NCBI RefSeq assembly: GCF_006716695.1
Contig: NZ_VFPN01000002.1
Coordinates: forward strand, 248,001 to 312,000
DNA length: 64,000 nt
Source of the DNA: Klugiella xanthotipulae
GTDB lineage: Bacteria > Actinomycetota > Actinomycetes > Actinomycetales > Microbacteriaceae
Direction: 5' to 3'
The notes beneath the pieces are model-generated. The model made no database searches and was not told the DNA's origin. It was given only the letters and a program-made list of their open reading frames with translations. The position numbers and the translations under genes are program-made. Positions 33,989-42,700 of the stretch are shown here, piece by piece. How positions within the stretch are numbered: position 1 is the first letter of the stretch; each line of letters begins with the position of its first letter.

Positions 33989-34753
33989 CTACGGCATCAC
34001 GTCGCCGCTGTTGGGGCCGAGCGTCTGGCCCGTGTACAGGTTACCGCCCGGGTCGCTCGCGAGCAGCAGCGCGGTAGGAGCGACCTCGTCCGCGTAACCG
34101 AAGCGTCCGAGGGGCAGCTCGGCCTGCTTCGCTGCCTTCCACTCGGCAGAGAGCCCCTCCACGAGCGGGGTAAAGATGGGCCCCGGCGCGATCACGTTGG
34201 CCAGCACACCGTGCGGGGCCAGCTCAAGCGCGAGCGACTTGGTGAAACCGATCACACCAGCTTTGGCCGCGGCGTAGTGGGTGAGCCCCACCCCGCCCTT
34301 GATGCCCAGTTGAGAAGCGATGTTGATGATCCGGCCACCGCCACCGGCCACCATCACGGGTGCGGCCCAGCGGCAGGAGGTGAAGATCCCTGTCAGATCG
34401 ACCGCGATCGTGCGGTCGAACGTCTCCGCGCTCATCTCCAGCAGGGGCGTCTCGTCGAGGATACCCGCACTGTTGACGAGAACCTGGATGCCACCGTGCG
34501 TGGCAACGACGGCATCCATCACCGCCCGCACCGCCTCCGAGTCGGTCACGTCAACGGCGTGCGCCGAGACGGTGGCTCCGGCCGCCTCGCAGCGCGCACT
34601 GGTCTCTGCGAGGCGCTCGGTAGAGAGATCGCACAGCGCGAGGGCGGCCCCCTCGGCGGCGAAGAGCACGGCAATGGCCTGGCCAATACCGCTCGCGGCC
34701 CCCGTCACCACGGCGACCTTCCCGGCGAGCTGGCCCGCGTTCTGCGCACTCAT
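33989..34753 (-). CDS. Short-chain dehydrogenase/reductase
   Basis: A 254-residue classical SDR, last gene of the LacI-linked operon. The cofactor motif TGAASGIG is at 17-24, the catalytic Ser is near 147, and YxxxK is Y160-K164 (HYAAAKAG). D42 after the second strand suggests NAD(H) preference. The ATG overlaps the preceding gene's TGA by one base (TGATG); a GTG twelve bases earlier is an alternative start. It probably oxidises or reduces an intermediate of the pathway. Substrate unknown. Confidence 0.9.
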   Translation of the reverse strand: MSAQNAGQLAGKVAVVTGAASGIGQAIAVLFAAEGAALALCDLSTERLAETSARCEAAGATVSAHAVDVTDSEAVRAVMDAVVATHGGIQVLVNSAGILDETPLLEMSAETFDRTIAVDLTGIFTSCRWAAPVMVAGGGGRIINIASQLGIKGGVGLTHYAAAKAGVIGFTKSLALELAPHGVLANVIAPGPIFTPLVEGLSAEWKAAKQAELPLGRFGYADEVAPTALLLASDPGGNLYTGQTLGPNSGDVMP

Positions 34754-35538
34754 CAGCTCGGCCACCGAATCGACAATCCGCCATCGGCGATGATCGCCTG
34801 GCCGGTGATGTACGCGGAATCGGCACTCGTCAAGAAGCGGAGCACGCGCGCCGCCTCGTCCACGTTCCCCACCCGGCCGAGGGGGATACCCGCTCCGGCC
34901 GCATCGAGTCCTTCCTTACCGAGCGAGTTCTTCGCGTCGAGCGACTGTGGGCTCTCGATCAGACCGGGGATCACGGTGTTCACCCGGATGCCGCGCGGAG
35001 CGAGCTCCACAGCCAGCGAGCGACACAGCCCCAGCAGGCCCGATTTAGCCGCCGCGTAGTGCGAGTGATCCTCCCACCCGTAGACGCCACCGGCGATGGA
35101 GGAGGTGGCCACCATGGCCCCGCCCTGCGTCATCCGGGCCGAGCACGAGCGGAAGACCCGCATCACGCCCGTGAGGTCAACGGCCATCATGTCATCCCAC
35201 GCCTCGTCGGTCATCTCCGCGAGGGAGTTTCGCCGCAGGATACCCGCCGCCGCAACCGCAATGTCCAGCCGGCCGAAGCTGTCAATCGCCGCCTGGGCGA
35301 GGGCCTCGGTCTGCTCGTAGTCACGAACGTCAACGGGAACCGTGACGCACCGGCCACCGGCCGCACGGACGAGCTCTTCAGTCTCGGTTTTTGAGTGTGG
35401 GTCGCCCGCATAGTAACCAATCACACTGTGCGCACCGGCGCGGGCGTAGGCCACGGCCAGGGCCTGACCGATACCGCTCGCACCGCCCGAGATCACGGCT
35501 ACCCGGCCCGACAGCTGGTCGTCACGTTGGGTACTCAT
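34753..35538 (-). CDS. Short-chain dehydrogenase/reductase
   Basis: A 261-residue classical SDR with a TGxxxGIG-type cofactor motif, here modified to SGGASGIG, near residues 16-23. The active site has S and HYAAAKSG (YxxxK) near 155-160. The start is the ATG at 35538, preceded by AGGAGG and overlapping the MFS stop by four bases; a longer frame starts inside the MFS gene and is not used. It is paired with the SDR at 33989 but the two are clearly diverged, so the steps differ or form a heteromeric enzyme. Confidence 0.9.
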   Translation of the reverse strand: MSTQRDDQLSGRVAVISGGASGIGQALAVAYARAGAHSVIGYYAGDPHSKTETEELVRAAGGRCVTVPVDVRDYEQTEALAQAAIDSFGRLDIAVAAAGILRRNSLAEMTDEAWDDMMAVDLTGVMRVFRSCSARMTQGGAMVATSSIAGGVYGWEDHSHYAAAKSGLLGLCRSLAVELAPRGIRVNTVIPGLIESPQSLDAKNSLGKEGLDAAGAGIPLGRVGNVDEAARVLRFLTSADSAYITGQAIIADGGLSIRWPS

Positions 35539-36902
35539 GCGGCGTCCTCCTGTGCCTTCTTGTGGTCGCCCATCCGGTTGGTGGTACGCGTGCCGAGCAT
35601 ACACAGGCCCGAGGCAAACAGGCCCAGCGAGCCGGTGAAGAATGCGGCCCACATCATGTCAACACCGGCGAGCAGGAACGCGCCAAGGAAGAACGAACCG
35701 GCGATACCGCCGACAGGGGCCATCACATGTGCCACGTTGGTGCCCATACCGCGCACGTGGGCCGGGAAGGACTCACCCATGTGGAAGAGCAACGCCGCGT
35801 AGGGTCCGGTGAGGAAGAACAGCGTGAGGGCGTAGAACGAGATCACAAACGTGGCATCGCTCGGACCGAACAGCATAATCATCGAGGAGAGGCCGCCCAG
35901 CACCCAGCCGAGCGTGACCGTGAGCTTGCGACCCAGGCGGTCACCCACCCAGCCGTGCGCCAGATAACCGAGGAAGCCCACCGCGTTGGCGGCCACCAGA
36001 ATCAGCAGGGCGTTGTCGAAGGACACGGCCTTCGCCTCCACCAGCACCGTGGTGCCGAGCACCGAGAACACCTGAATGGCCACCCAGTTGAAGAACCAGG
36101 CCAGGGACAGGAAGATCGTGTTCTTGCGCAGCTCCTTGGTGAAGACATCCTTCACACCGGTCTTGTAGTGGCTGGCCTCCTCCAGGTCGTGCTCGGCGGC
36201 CAGGGCAGTGGCTCCGTCAACGTCGCCAGCCTCACGGCGGCGGCGCACCTCCTTCATCGCGGCAAATGTGGGCGACTCGGGCAGGCGTGAGGCGAGGGCA
36301 ACGACGATGAGTGAGAGCACGGCGGCAAACACGAAGCTCCAGCGCCAGCCGATAATCGGCAGCAGGATGGCCGAGAGACCGGCCGAGAGAAGAGCACCAA
36401 CGGGCCAGCCCGACTGCACAAGGCTAAACATGAAGCCGCGGCTCTTGGCCTTCTTGTAGATCTCGTTCAGATAGACGGCGTTGACCACCTCTTCAGACAT
36501 CGAGAAGCCGGAGAAGGCGCGCACGATGATGAGGCTCACGGCACCGATCACGGCACCGGTAAGACCGGAGGCGACCGCACCACCGATCATGAGCAGGATA
36601 AGCGCGCGCTTACGACCCAAGCGGTCAAGAATGGTGCCCACCACGAGGGAGACGATGAAGACGCCCACCGTTGCAAACGTGTTGATCATGGTGGCTTCGC
36701 CGGAGCTCCAGCCGAAGTCGTCGGCGATCACGGGAAGCAGGGTGCCAAAGAGCGTGTAGTCATACACGGAGGCGACCCAGGCGATGAAGCAGATGATCGA
36801 CACCTGGGTGATGGTCTTCTTGGTAATGGGGGTATTCCAGGGCTCCGTTGGCGGAGTCGCGGACTGTTTCTGGGCGTCCGTCATCGCGGAAGGTGTGGTC
36901 AT
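35535..36902 (-). CDS. MFS transporter (metabolite:H+ symporter type)
   Basis: A 455-residue MFS protein with twelve helices predicted. The start SIICFIAWVASVYDYTLFGTLLPVIA and the A motif GTILDRLGRKRALILL fit the aromatic-acid/metabolite symporter branch; LPESPTFAAMKEVRRRREAG carries the usual central loop. A hydrophilic loop of about 40 residues separates the halves. The start at ATG 36902 is preceded by AAGGAA. Within the operon it follows the deacetylase-like gene and probably imports the compound these enzymes act on. Confidence 0.9.
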   Translation of the reverse strand: MTTPSAMTDAQKQSATPPTEPWNTPITKKTITQVSIICFIAWVASVYDYTLFGTLLPVIADDFGWSSGEATMINTFATVGVFIVSLVVGTILDRLGRKRALILLMIGGAVASGLTGAVIGAVSLIIVRAFSGFSMSEEVVNAVYLNEIYKKAKSRGFMFSLVQSGWPVGALLSAGLSAILLPIIGWRWSFVFAAVLSLIVVALASRLPESPTFAAMKEVRRRREAGDVDGATALAAEHDLEEASHYKTGVKDVFTKELRKNTIFLSLAWFFNWVAIQVFSVLGTTVLVEAKAVSFDNALLILVAANAVGFLGYLAHGWVGDRLGRKLTVTLGWVLGGLSSMIMLFGPSDATFVISFYALTLFFLTGPYAALLFHMGESFPAHVRGMGTNVAHVMAPVGGIAGSFFLGAFLLAGVDMMWAAFFTGSLGLFASGLCMLGTRTTNRMGDHKKAQEDAA

Positions 36903-36937
36903 GAGAAAAGTTCCTTGTGTTAAGCGAGGTCCGCGGC

Positions 36938-37816
36938 CTAGCGCGGGAACCTCTGGTCGAAATCGCGAGCGATGTCTGTCATGGTGGCGAATTCCACGCC
37001 GTCGTGGCCGCTCATGTGCTCGATCAAACGCTCGATCATGAGGAGGTTCTGCGGGCGTCCGGAGACGTCCGGGTGGATAGTGATGGGGAAGACCGCGTAG
37101 TCCATCTCGCGGTAGACCCAGTCGAACTGGTCTTTCCACATCTGCTCGATGTCGCGCGGGCTGACGAAGCCGTGGCTGTTCGCCGAGCCCTTGATGAACA
37201 TCATGGGCGGCAGATCGTCGAGGTACCAGTTGGCCGGAATCTCGATGAGGTTGGTCTCCTCACCGCGGACCAGGGGCTTCATCCACTCCGCGGCGGTGGC
37301 CGCATCGTAGTTGATCTTGGTCCAGCTATCGCCAACCCGGACCCGGTAGGGGGTGAAGTCGTTGTGCATCAGCGAGTGGTCGTAGAGGAAGCCGCGCTCC
37401 AGCAGGATCTCGTTGGTCACGTTTGAGAACTCCCACCACGGGGCCACATACCCCTCGGGACGCACCCCCGTCTTCTGCACAAAGAGGTCAATGCAGTAGT
37501 CGAGCACCTCGGTCTCCTGCTCGCGGGTCATCGCGAGCGGGTTCTCGTGGCTGTACCCGTGGACACCCACCTCGTGACCGGCGGCAACCGTGGCGTCAAA
37601 CTGCTCGGGGAAGGTCTCGATGGAGTGACCGGGCCAAAACCAGGTGGTGGGCAGGTCGCGGTCGGTCATGAGTTTGAGCAGTCGGGGTACCCCGACCTCA
37701 CCGGCAAAGAGGCCACGGGAAATATCCCCGGGCGAGTCTTCGCCGCCGTAGGAACCGAGCCAGCCGCCCACGGCATCGACATCTATTCCAATGCTGACAT
37801 AAATCTTCTTTGACAT
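36938..37816 (-). CDS. Polysaccharide deacetylase-family protein, HpPgdA/PuuE-like
   Basis: A 292-residue NodB-type deacetylase homologue. It starts at ATG 37816 with AGGAGG seven bases upstream. The sequence is strikingly close to the Helicobacter PgdA (HP0310) type: [19 protein letters not shown] (metal Asp near residues 10-12), [24 protein letters not shown] (metal His pair near 84-88), [11 protein letters not shown] and the C-terminal [13 protein letters not shown]. There is no signal peptide or transmembrane helix, so it should be cytoplasmic. That fits the PuuE allantoinase/cyclic imide hydrolase relatives better than a wall deacetylase. It lies in a catabolic operon. Confidence 0.88.
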   Translation of the reverse strand: MSKKIYVSIGIDVDAVGGWLGSYGGEDSPGDISRGLFAGEVGVPRLLKLMTDRDLPTTWFWPGHSIETFPEQFDATVAAGHEVGVHGYSHENPLAMTREQETEVLDYCIDLFVQKTGVRPEGYVAPWWEFSNVTNEILLERGFLYDHSLMHNDFTPYRVRVGDSWTKINYDAATAAEWMKPLVRGEETNLIEIPANWYLDDLPPMMFIKGSANSHGFVSPRDIEQMWKDQFDWVYREMDYAVFPITIHPDVSGRPQNLLMIERLIEHMSGHDGVEFATMTDIARDFDQRFPR

Positions 37817-37841
37817 GTTGCCTCCTAAGTGATGCATTTAG

Positions 37842-38798
37842 TTAGAGCTGCCGGGCAAATCGCTCGGCAAACGCCGCGCCGTGGTAACCCTGTGAGACCA
37901 GTAGAGCAGCGAGGATTCGGGATTGATAGGGGTTGAGATCCCCCGAGGGAACAGCACCGGCCGCGACCAGGTCGATGCCGCCGCCGTTGCCGTAGGTGGG
38001 CACAACCGGCCCCCACGGCACTCGGGTGGAGAGGATGATGGGCCGCGTGGACGCGGAGATGGCCTCGGCGAAGCCCGGTCCGGCGTTGCCCACACCGGTC
38101 CCCGCGATGATAACCGCGGAGGCCCGGTCGAGGGCCGCGGTGAGGAGTACCGGTTCGGCTCCCGGGTAGGTGCTCACGACATCCACAACCGTCGTATCAA
38201 AAGCCTCGGTGGGCGCATCAAGGGGGAGCCGGTGGATGGTGGATGCCGTCGCCACGAGACGCCCGCCAGCAAAGTGCCCCACCTCGGTGCCTCCGGTGAA
38301 GGGGGCCGCCGCGACGGTGTGGCTCTTGCGCGCACCGCGGGCCGTGCGCACCGTGCCGCTGAACGCGATGAGTGCCCCGAGGCCCCTCATGCTCGGGTCG
38401 GCGGCCACCGCGATGGCCTCGGCGATGTTGCCGGGGCCATCGGGTGCGTCGGAGTCGGCCGTGCGCTGTGCGCCCGTGACAACGACCGGTTTGGCCGAGG
38501 AGTGCACGAGGTCGAGCAGGAAGGCGGTCTCTTCGAGGGTGTCGGTGCCGTGGGTCACGACGATTCCGTCAACCTCCGGGTTGCGGGCCGATTCGGCCAC
38601 GGCCTGCGCGATGAGCCGGAGGTCTTTGAGCGTGAGCTGGTAGCTGCCCACCGTGAGAATGTCTCGGTGGGATACGACGTGGTCGCCGCCCAGGTGGGCG
38701 AGCAGTTCGGCAGCGCTGGCCTCCGCGACGGCTCCCGCCGTCCCGCGCGAACGGGAGGCAATGGTTCCACCGGTGCCCAGAACTTCGATGTGTGCCAC
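37842..38798 (-). CDS. Asparaginase-family amidohydrolase
   Basis: A 318-residue type I/II asparaginase-fold enzyme. The first catalytic Thr is T12 in GTGGTIAS and the second lies in VTHGTDTLEE (T85, D86); K158 follows in ARGARKSH. Size and motifs are those of L-asparaginase. No export signal is seen. It is the first gene of an operon with a deacetylase-like enzyme, transporter and two SDRs, so the natural substrate may be an amide other than asparagine, which is inference. Divergent from the LacI regulator with operators between. Confidence 0.9.
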   Translation of the reverse strand: MAHIEVLGTGGTIASRSRGTAGAVAEASAAELLAHLGGDHVVSHRDILTVGSYQLTLKDLRLIAQAVAESARNPEVDGIVVTHGTDTLEETAFLLDLVHSSAKPVVVTGAQRTADSDAPDGPGNIAEAIAVAADPSMRGLGALIAFSGTVRTARGARKSHTVAAAPFTGGTEVGHFAGGRLVATASTIHRLPLDAPTEAFDTTVVDVVSTYPGAEPVLLTAALDRASAVIIAGTGVGNAGPGFAEAISASTRPIILSTRVPWGPVVPTYGNGGGIDLVAAGAVPSGDLNPYQSRILAALLVSQGYHGAAFAERFARQL

Positions 38799-38862
38799 GG
38801 TGTAACTACTCCTTTGTAAAACCTGCGTTTACCTGTCATCACCAGATCGGGGACAGGGTTAC

Positions 38863-38874
38863 GCAAACGTATGC
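38863..38874. promoter_or_regulatory. LacI-type operator candidate (site 1)
   Basis: GCAAACGTATGC is a near-palindrome with the central CG typical of LacI/GalR sites, 14 bases before site 2. It lies between the divergent asparaginase operon and the LacI gene. By position it fits autoregulation and operon control. Confidence 0.55.
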
Positions 38875-38876
38875 CG

Positions 38877-38886
38877 CAAACGTTTG
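38877..38886. promoter_or_regulatory. LacI-type operator candidate (site 2)
   Basis: CAAACGTTTG is a perfect ten-base palindrome with a central CG. It overlaps the upstream edge of a possible -35 box of the regulator gene, so binding could repress lacI and its divergent operon together. Confidence 0.65.
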
Positions 38887-38910
38887 TGTGCTGATGTGTG
38901 TTGATACTAT
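38883..38910 (+). promoter_or_regulatory. Promoter candidate for LacI regulator gene
   Basis: TTTGTG and TACTAT lie 16 bases apart and resemble -35 and -10 boxes, with the -35 inside operator site 2. Weak evidence; position only. Confidence 0.35.
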
Positions 38911-38979
38911 GTCAAGGATGTTGTTCACGCAACACGACTCACTTCCCCGTTTTCGTGCCGTTACGAACTGGAGTTTTAC

Positions 38980-39981
38980 ATGGACGTCACCGAGCCCGTC
39001 ACCCTCAAAACCCTCGCGGGCGAACTCGGGCTCAACGTCTCAACCGTGTCGCGCGTCATCAACGCCGAGCCGGGGACGGAGGCCAAGTGGGCGTCCCCCG
39101 CCACAATCCGCCGCATCCAGGAACTGGCACACGAGCGCGGCTACGCGCGCAACCCGCACGCGGCCTCGCTGCGCACCTCCCGTTCCGACCTCGTGGGCGT
39201 GATCGTGCCACGCCTCCAGGACTACGTGCTCGCAACCATCTACGAGGGCATCGACGCTGCGGCCGAGGCCAGCGGCCGGGTGACGGTTGTCGCCAACTCC
39301 CTCGACGACCCGGCCCGCCAGCGCCTGCGCACCGAGTCGCTGCTGGCCCGACGGGTTGACGGCCTCATCTTCGGTGACGCACACCAAGACTCCCCCTACC
39401 TGGACGAACTCGCCGCCCGCGGCGTGCCGCTCACCCTGGTCAGTCGGCGACGCGCCGGGCACGTATCCGTCACCTGCGACGACATCGCGGGCGGGCGACT
39501 CGCGGCAACACACCTCGTGTCCACCGGGCGGCGGCGCTTCGCCGTCATCGCGGGCGCCCGCTACGCCTCCACCACGCTCGACCGGGTGGGCGGGTTCCTC
39601 GCCGTGCTCGCCGAGCACGGCATTGGCGAATCGGAGGTGGACCTCCACTACACCGGCTTTGACGCCCCCGCAGGTCAGCGCGCAATCGCCGATATCCTCG
39701 GCACCGACACCCGACCCGAGGCGGTCTTTGCCGTCAACGACTTCGCCGCAATCGGCGCAATCGGTGCGCTTCAGAAGCGGGGTATCTCGGTACCCGACGA
39801 CATCGCGGTCGTCGGCTACAACGACACCCCCATCGCCCAGGCGGTCAACCTCACGACGGTGCGCTCCCCCATGATCGAGATGGGTCGGCTCGGCTTCGAC
39901 AAGCTGCTCGCCTTGATCGACAAAGAAGCGGTGGACAGCGAGCGGCTAACACCGGAGTTTGTTGTGCGCTCAACCGCGTAA
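38980..39981 (+). CDS. LacI-family transcriptional regulator
   Basis: A 333-residue regulator. The N-terminal HTH (VTLKTLAGELGLNVSTVSRVINAE, about 6-30) and hinge-helix stretch (RNPHAASLRTSRSDLVGVIVP) are standard; the ligand-binding domain of the periplasmic-sugar-binding type follows. It has a GGAG ribosome binding site. Divergent from the asparaginase-led operon; two CAAACG-type palindromes lie between, so it almost surely regulates that operon. Its ligand is probably the operon's substrate or intermediate and need not be a sugar. Confidence 0.9.
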   Translation: MDVTEPVTLKTLAGELGLNVSTVSRVINAEPGTEAKWASPATIRRIQELAHERGYARNPHAASLRTSRSDLVGVIVPRLQDYVLATIYEGIDAAAEASGRVTVVANSLDDPARQRLRTESLLARRVDGLIFGDAHQDSPYLDELAARGVPLTLVSRRRAGHVSVTCDDIAGGRLAATHLVSTGRRRFAVIAGARYASTTLDRVGGFLAVLAEHGIGESEVDLHYTGFDAPAGQRAIADILGTDTRPEAVFAVNDFAAIGAIGALQKRGISVPDDIAVVGYNDTPIAQAVNLTTVRSPMIEMGRLGFDKLLALIDKEAVDSERLTPEFVVRSTA

Positions 39982-40063
39982 ACCCCGCGACTCAGACCCC
40001 GCAGCCAGATACCCTCGTGTCGGCCCCAGCTACTCACTCAGGCCACACAACAGACCCCGTGGG

Positions 40064-40879
40064 CTACCGCTGAGCCAGAGCCGCTTGGTAGAGGTCACGT
40101 TTACCGTGGCCTGTGACCTCCGAGACCTCCGCCGCCGCGTCTTTCAGCCGGGCACCGGCGGCAACAAGATCGCGGACCTGGGCGAGCGCGTCCTCCGCGC
40201 TCACGGCCCGCCGCTGGGCACCCTGAACGACGACACAGATCTCACCGCGCACCCCCCCAGCGGCCCACTCGGCAAGTTCGGCCGCGCCACCACGGCGCAC
40301 CTCCTCGTACATTTTGGTGAGCTCCCGGCACACCGCCACCCGGCGCTCATCCCCCCACACGGCGGCCATATCGGCGAGCGAGGCGGCCAGACGGGCGGGC
40401 GACTCAAAGAAGACCATGGTGCGACGCTCCCCAGCCAACTCACGCATCAGCGACCTCCTCTCACCGGATTTTCGGGGCAGGAAACCCTCAAAAGTAAAGC
40501 GGTCGGTGGGCAACCCAGACACGGCGAGCGCGGTAATCACGGCGCTCGGCCCCGGTAGCGCGGTCACGCGCACACCCTTCTCGGCGGCGAGAGCCACCAG
40601 ATGATAGCCGGGGTCGGAAACGGTGGGCATCCCCGCGTCACTCATCACCACGATGTCCGCCTCGGCGGCTTCCGCCACCAGCTCCACCGAGCGGGAGCGC
40701 TCATTGTGGTCGTGCAGGCTGATCAGGCGCGGACGGTTCTCGATGTTCAGAGCCCGCAGCAGATGCGCCGTGGTGCGGGTGTCCTCGGAAGCAATGGTCG
40801 CCGCCGCCTCCAGTGTGTCGCGGAGACGTTGGGAGACGTCGCCGAGATTTCCGATGGGCGTTGCGGCAAGAATAATCAC
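40064..40879 (-). CDS. rsmI: 16S rRNA 2'-O-methyltransferase RsmI
   Basis: A 271-residue tetrapyrrole-methylase-fold enzyme that methylates the ribose of C1402 in 16S rRNA. Landmarks: ILAATPIGNLGDVSQRLRDTLEAA at the start, MSDAGMPTVSDPGY near residue 82, LPGPSAVITALAVSGLP near 112, and FEGFLPRKSGER near 132. The GTG at 40879 matches the family start; a longer frame upstream overlaps the divergent mannosyltransferase. No Shine-Dalgarno is visible, so the message may be leaderless. The C-terminal rRNA-binding-like part (SEVTGHGKRDLYQAAL) is complete. Confidence 0.94.
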   Translation of the reverse strand: MIILAATPIGNLGDVSQRLRDTLEAAATIASEDTRTTAHLLRALNIENRPRLISLHDHNERSRSVELVAEAAEADIVVMSDAGMPTVSDPGYHLVALAAEKGVRVTALPGPSAVITALAVSGLPTDRFTFEGFLPRKSGERRSLMRELAGERRTMVFFESPARLAASLADMAAVWGDERRVAVCRELTKMYEEVRRGGAAELAEWAAGGVRGEICVVVQGAQRRAVSAEDALAQVRDLVAAGARLKDAAAEVSEVTGHGKRDLYQAALAQR

Positions 40880-40937
40880 GTGTTCAGCGTACGTGACGGT
40901 GGCCGAATCCGAACATCCCGCGAGATAGCATGGCAGG

Positions 40938-42614
40938 GTGACCCAGCCGACCCCACCGCCCGTGGCCCACACACCGAGGCAACCGCCGCCGTCCTGGGTG
41001 TCCCGCACCGCGGAGGCCGCCGCCGGCTGGTGGAAAAACGGAACCTGGCGTTTCACCCCCCGCGCCGCCCGCCGCCTCCAGTGGTCGGCCATCGCCGCTG
41101 TCACCCTCCTGGCCGCCGCCGTGCGCCTGTGGAACCTGGGGCACCCGGGAGTGCTCGTCTTTGACGAGATCTACTACGTGCGCGACTCCTACAGCCAGCT
41201 ACTCAATGGGTTCCCCACCAAGTGGGCTGAGGGCCTGGGCATGAACTTCGGCCCGAACGAGATCACCCAGAGCCTCCCCACCGCCTCATACGTCGTACAC
41301 CCACCGCTCGGCAAATGGCTGATTGGCCTCGGGATGCTCGTCTGCGACGCCGACAACGGCTGGGGCTGGCGGATGTCCACGGCTGTCGCCGGAACGCTCG
41401 CGGTGCTGCTCGTCACGGTTCTGGGCCGTCGGCTCTTCCGCTCGACCCTGATCGGGGTGATTGCCGGATTCCTCATGGCCATTGACGGGCTGGCCATCGT
41501 CATGTCGCGGGTGAGCCTGCTCGACAACTTCCTGATGCTCGCCGCGCTACTGGGAGCGTACTTCGTCCTGCTCGATCGCGACCAGAACGACCGGGTCTGG
41601 CAGCGCTGGCTCAGGGCCACCCCGCACCGCGGTGATTACGGCCCCGTGCTGTGGCGTCGGCCGTGGCTCCTCGCGGCAAGCATCACGTTTGGTCTCGCGG
41701 CAGGGATCAAGTGGTCGGGGCTTTATGTACTGGCCGGGTTCGGGCTGTACCTGGTCATCCGCGATATGTATCAGCGCAGGAAGGCTGGGCTCGTCGGCTG
41801 GTTCAGCGCGGGTGTACTCACCCAGGGGCTCGTCTCATTTGCACTCCTCGTGCCGCTGGCTCTGGCGTCCTACCTGGCAACCTGGACGGGCTGGCTGCTC
41901 ACCTCGACCGGGTGGAACCGGGGCTGGGCCGCCGAGGCGGGTAACGCCGCAACGGGGTTCTTCTCCTGGGTGCCGCACTGGGCACAGAGCCTCTGGCACT
42001 ACCACACGACCATGTACCAGTGGCACTCAACGCTGAACGCACCGCACCCCTACATGGCCCATCCACTCACCTGGCCGCTCGCCCTGCGACCCACGAGCAT
42101 GTACTACGAGTCATTTGAGTACGGTCAGGACGGATGCACGATATCCAAGTGCAGCGAGGCGATCACCTCGCTGCCCAACCCGCTCATCTGGTGGGGCGGG
42201 CTCCTGGCTCTCGGCTTCCTGGCCTATCTGCTCGTGCGATATCGGGATGGCGTGGCCGGTTTCATCCTGGTCGGCGCGCTCAGCGGGTACCTACCCTGGC
42301 TACTCACCCCGAGTCGCAGCGCCGTGTTCCAGTTCTACACAATCGCTTACGCCCCCTTTGTCTACCTGGCCCTCGCCTACGCGGTGGGATGGATCCTGGG
42401 CTACTGGCGTTTGGATCAGGGCTACGGGAAGTTTTTCGGCACGATCTCGCGTCGGCACCCCCTGCCCAGAATCACGACCCCCAACCTGACGGTTGTGGCG
42501 ATCTTCCTCGTGACGGCCCTCGCGGTCAGCATCTACTTTTACCCGCTGTGGACGGGGACCCGCATCTCGTTCACCTTCTGGCAGCTGCACATCTGGCTGC
42601 CGGGGTGGAGCTAG
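40938..42614 (+). CDS. pmt: Polyprenol-phosphate-mannose:protein O-mannosyltransferase
   Basis: A 558-residue GT39-family (PMT) membrane glycosyltransferase that transfers mannose from polyprenol-phosphate mannose to secreted proteins. The catalytic loop after the first helix (LWNLGHPGVLVFDEIYYVRDSYSQL) contains the essential Asp-Glu pair (near residues 80-81), and about eleven membrane helices follow. The cytosolic basic stretch at the start and the WHSTLNAPHPYMAHPLTWPL loop are characteristic. Divergent from rsmI, a common actinobacterial order. Starts at GTG. Its partner, the mannosyl-phosphate donor synthase, is not in this window. Confidence 0.93.
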   Translation: MTQPTPPPVAHTPRQPPPSWVSRTAEAAAGWWKNGTWRFTPRAARRLQWSAIAAVTLLAAAVRLWNLGHPGVLVFDEIYYVRDSYSQLLNGFPTKWAEGLGMNFGPNEITQSLPTASYVVHPPLGKWLIGLGMLVCDADNGWGWRMSTAVAGTLAVLLVTVLGRRLFRSTLIGVIAGFLMAIDGLAIVMSRVSLLDNFLMLAALLGAYFVLLDRDQNDRVWQRWLRATPHRGDYGPVLWRRPWLLAASITFGLAAGIKWSGLYVLAGFGLYLVIRDMYQRRKAGLVGWFSAGVLTQGLVSFALLVPLALASYLATWTGWLLTSTGWNRGWAAEAGNAATGFFSWVPHWAQSLWHYHTTMYQWHSTLNAPHPYMAHPLTWPLALRPTSMYYESFEYGQDGCTISKCSEAITSLPNPLIWWGGLLALGFLAYLLVRYRDGVAGFILVGALSGYLPWLLTPSRSAVFQFYTIAYAPFVYLALAYAVGWILGYWRLDQGYGKFFGTISRRHPLPRITTPNLTVVAIFLVTALAVSIYFYPLWTGTRISFTFWQLHIWLPGWS

Positions 42615-42700
42615 CGACCGCCTCCTTCCCCGCCCGCTCTCCTTGCACTTTGTTACACCGCGGTGCGGCGCACCCCACGCCCGGCGATAGTCTGTGGGGC

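Noticed and set aside
42134-42700. Upstream extension of the metY frame
   Set aside because: It overlaps the mannosyltransferase in another frame and has no family sequence; metY starts at 42701.
42615-42700. SAM or S-box riboswitch before metY
   Set aside because: Under 90 bases separate the genes and no conserved riboswitch core could be folded by eye.
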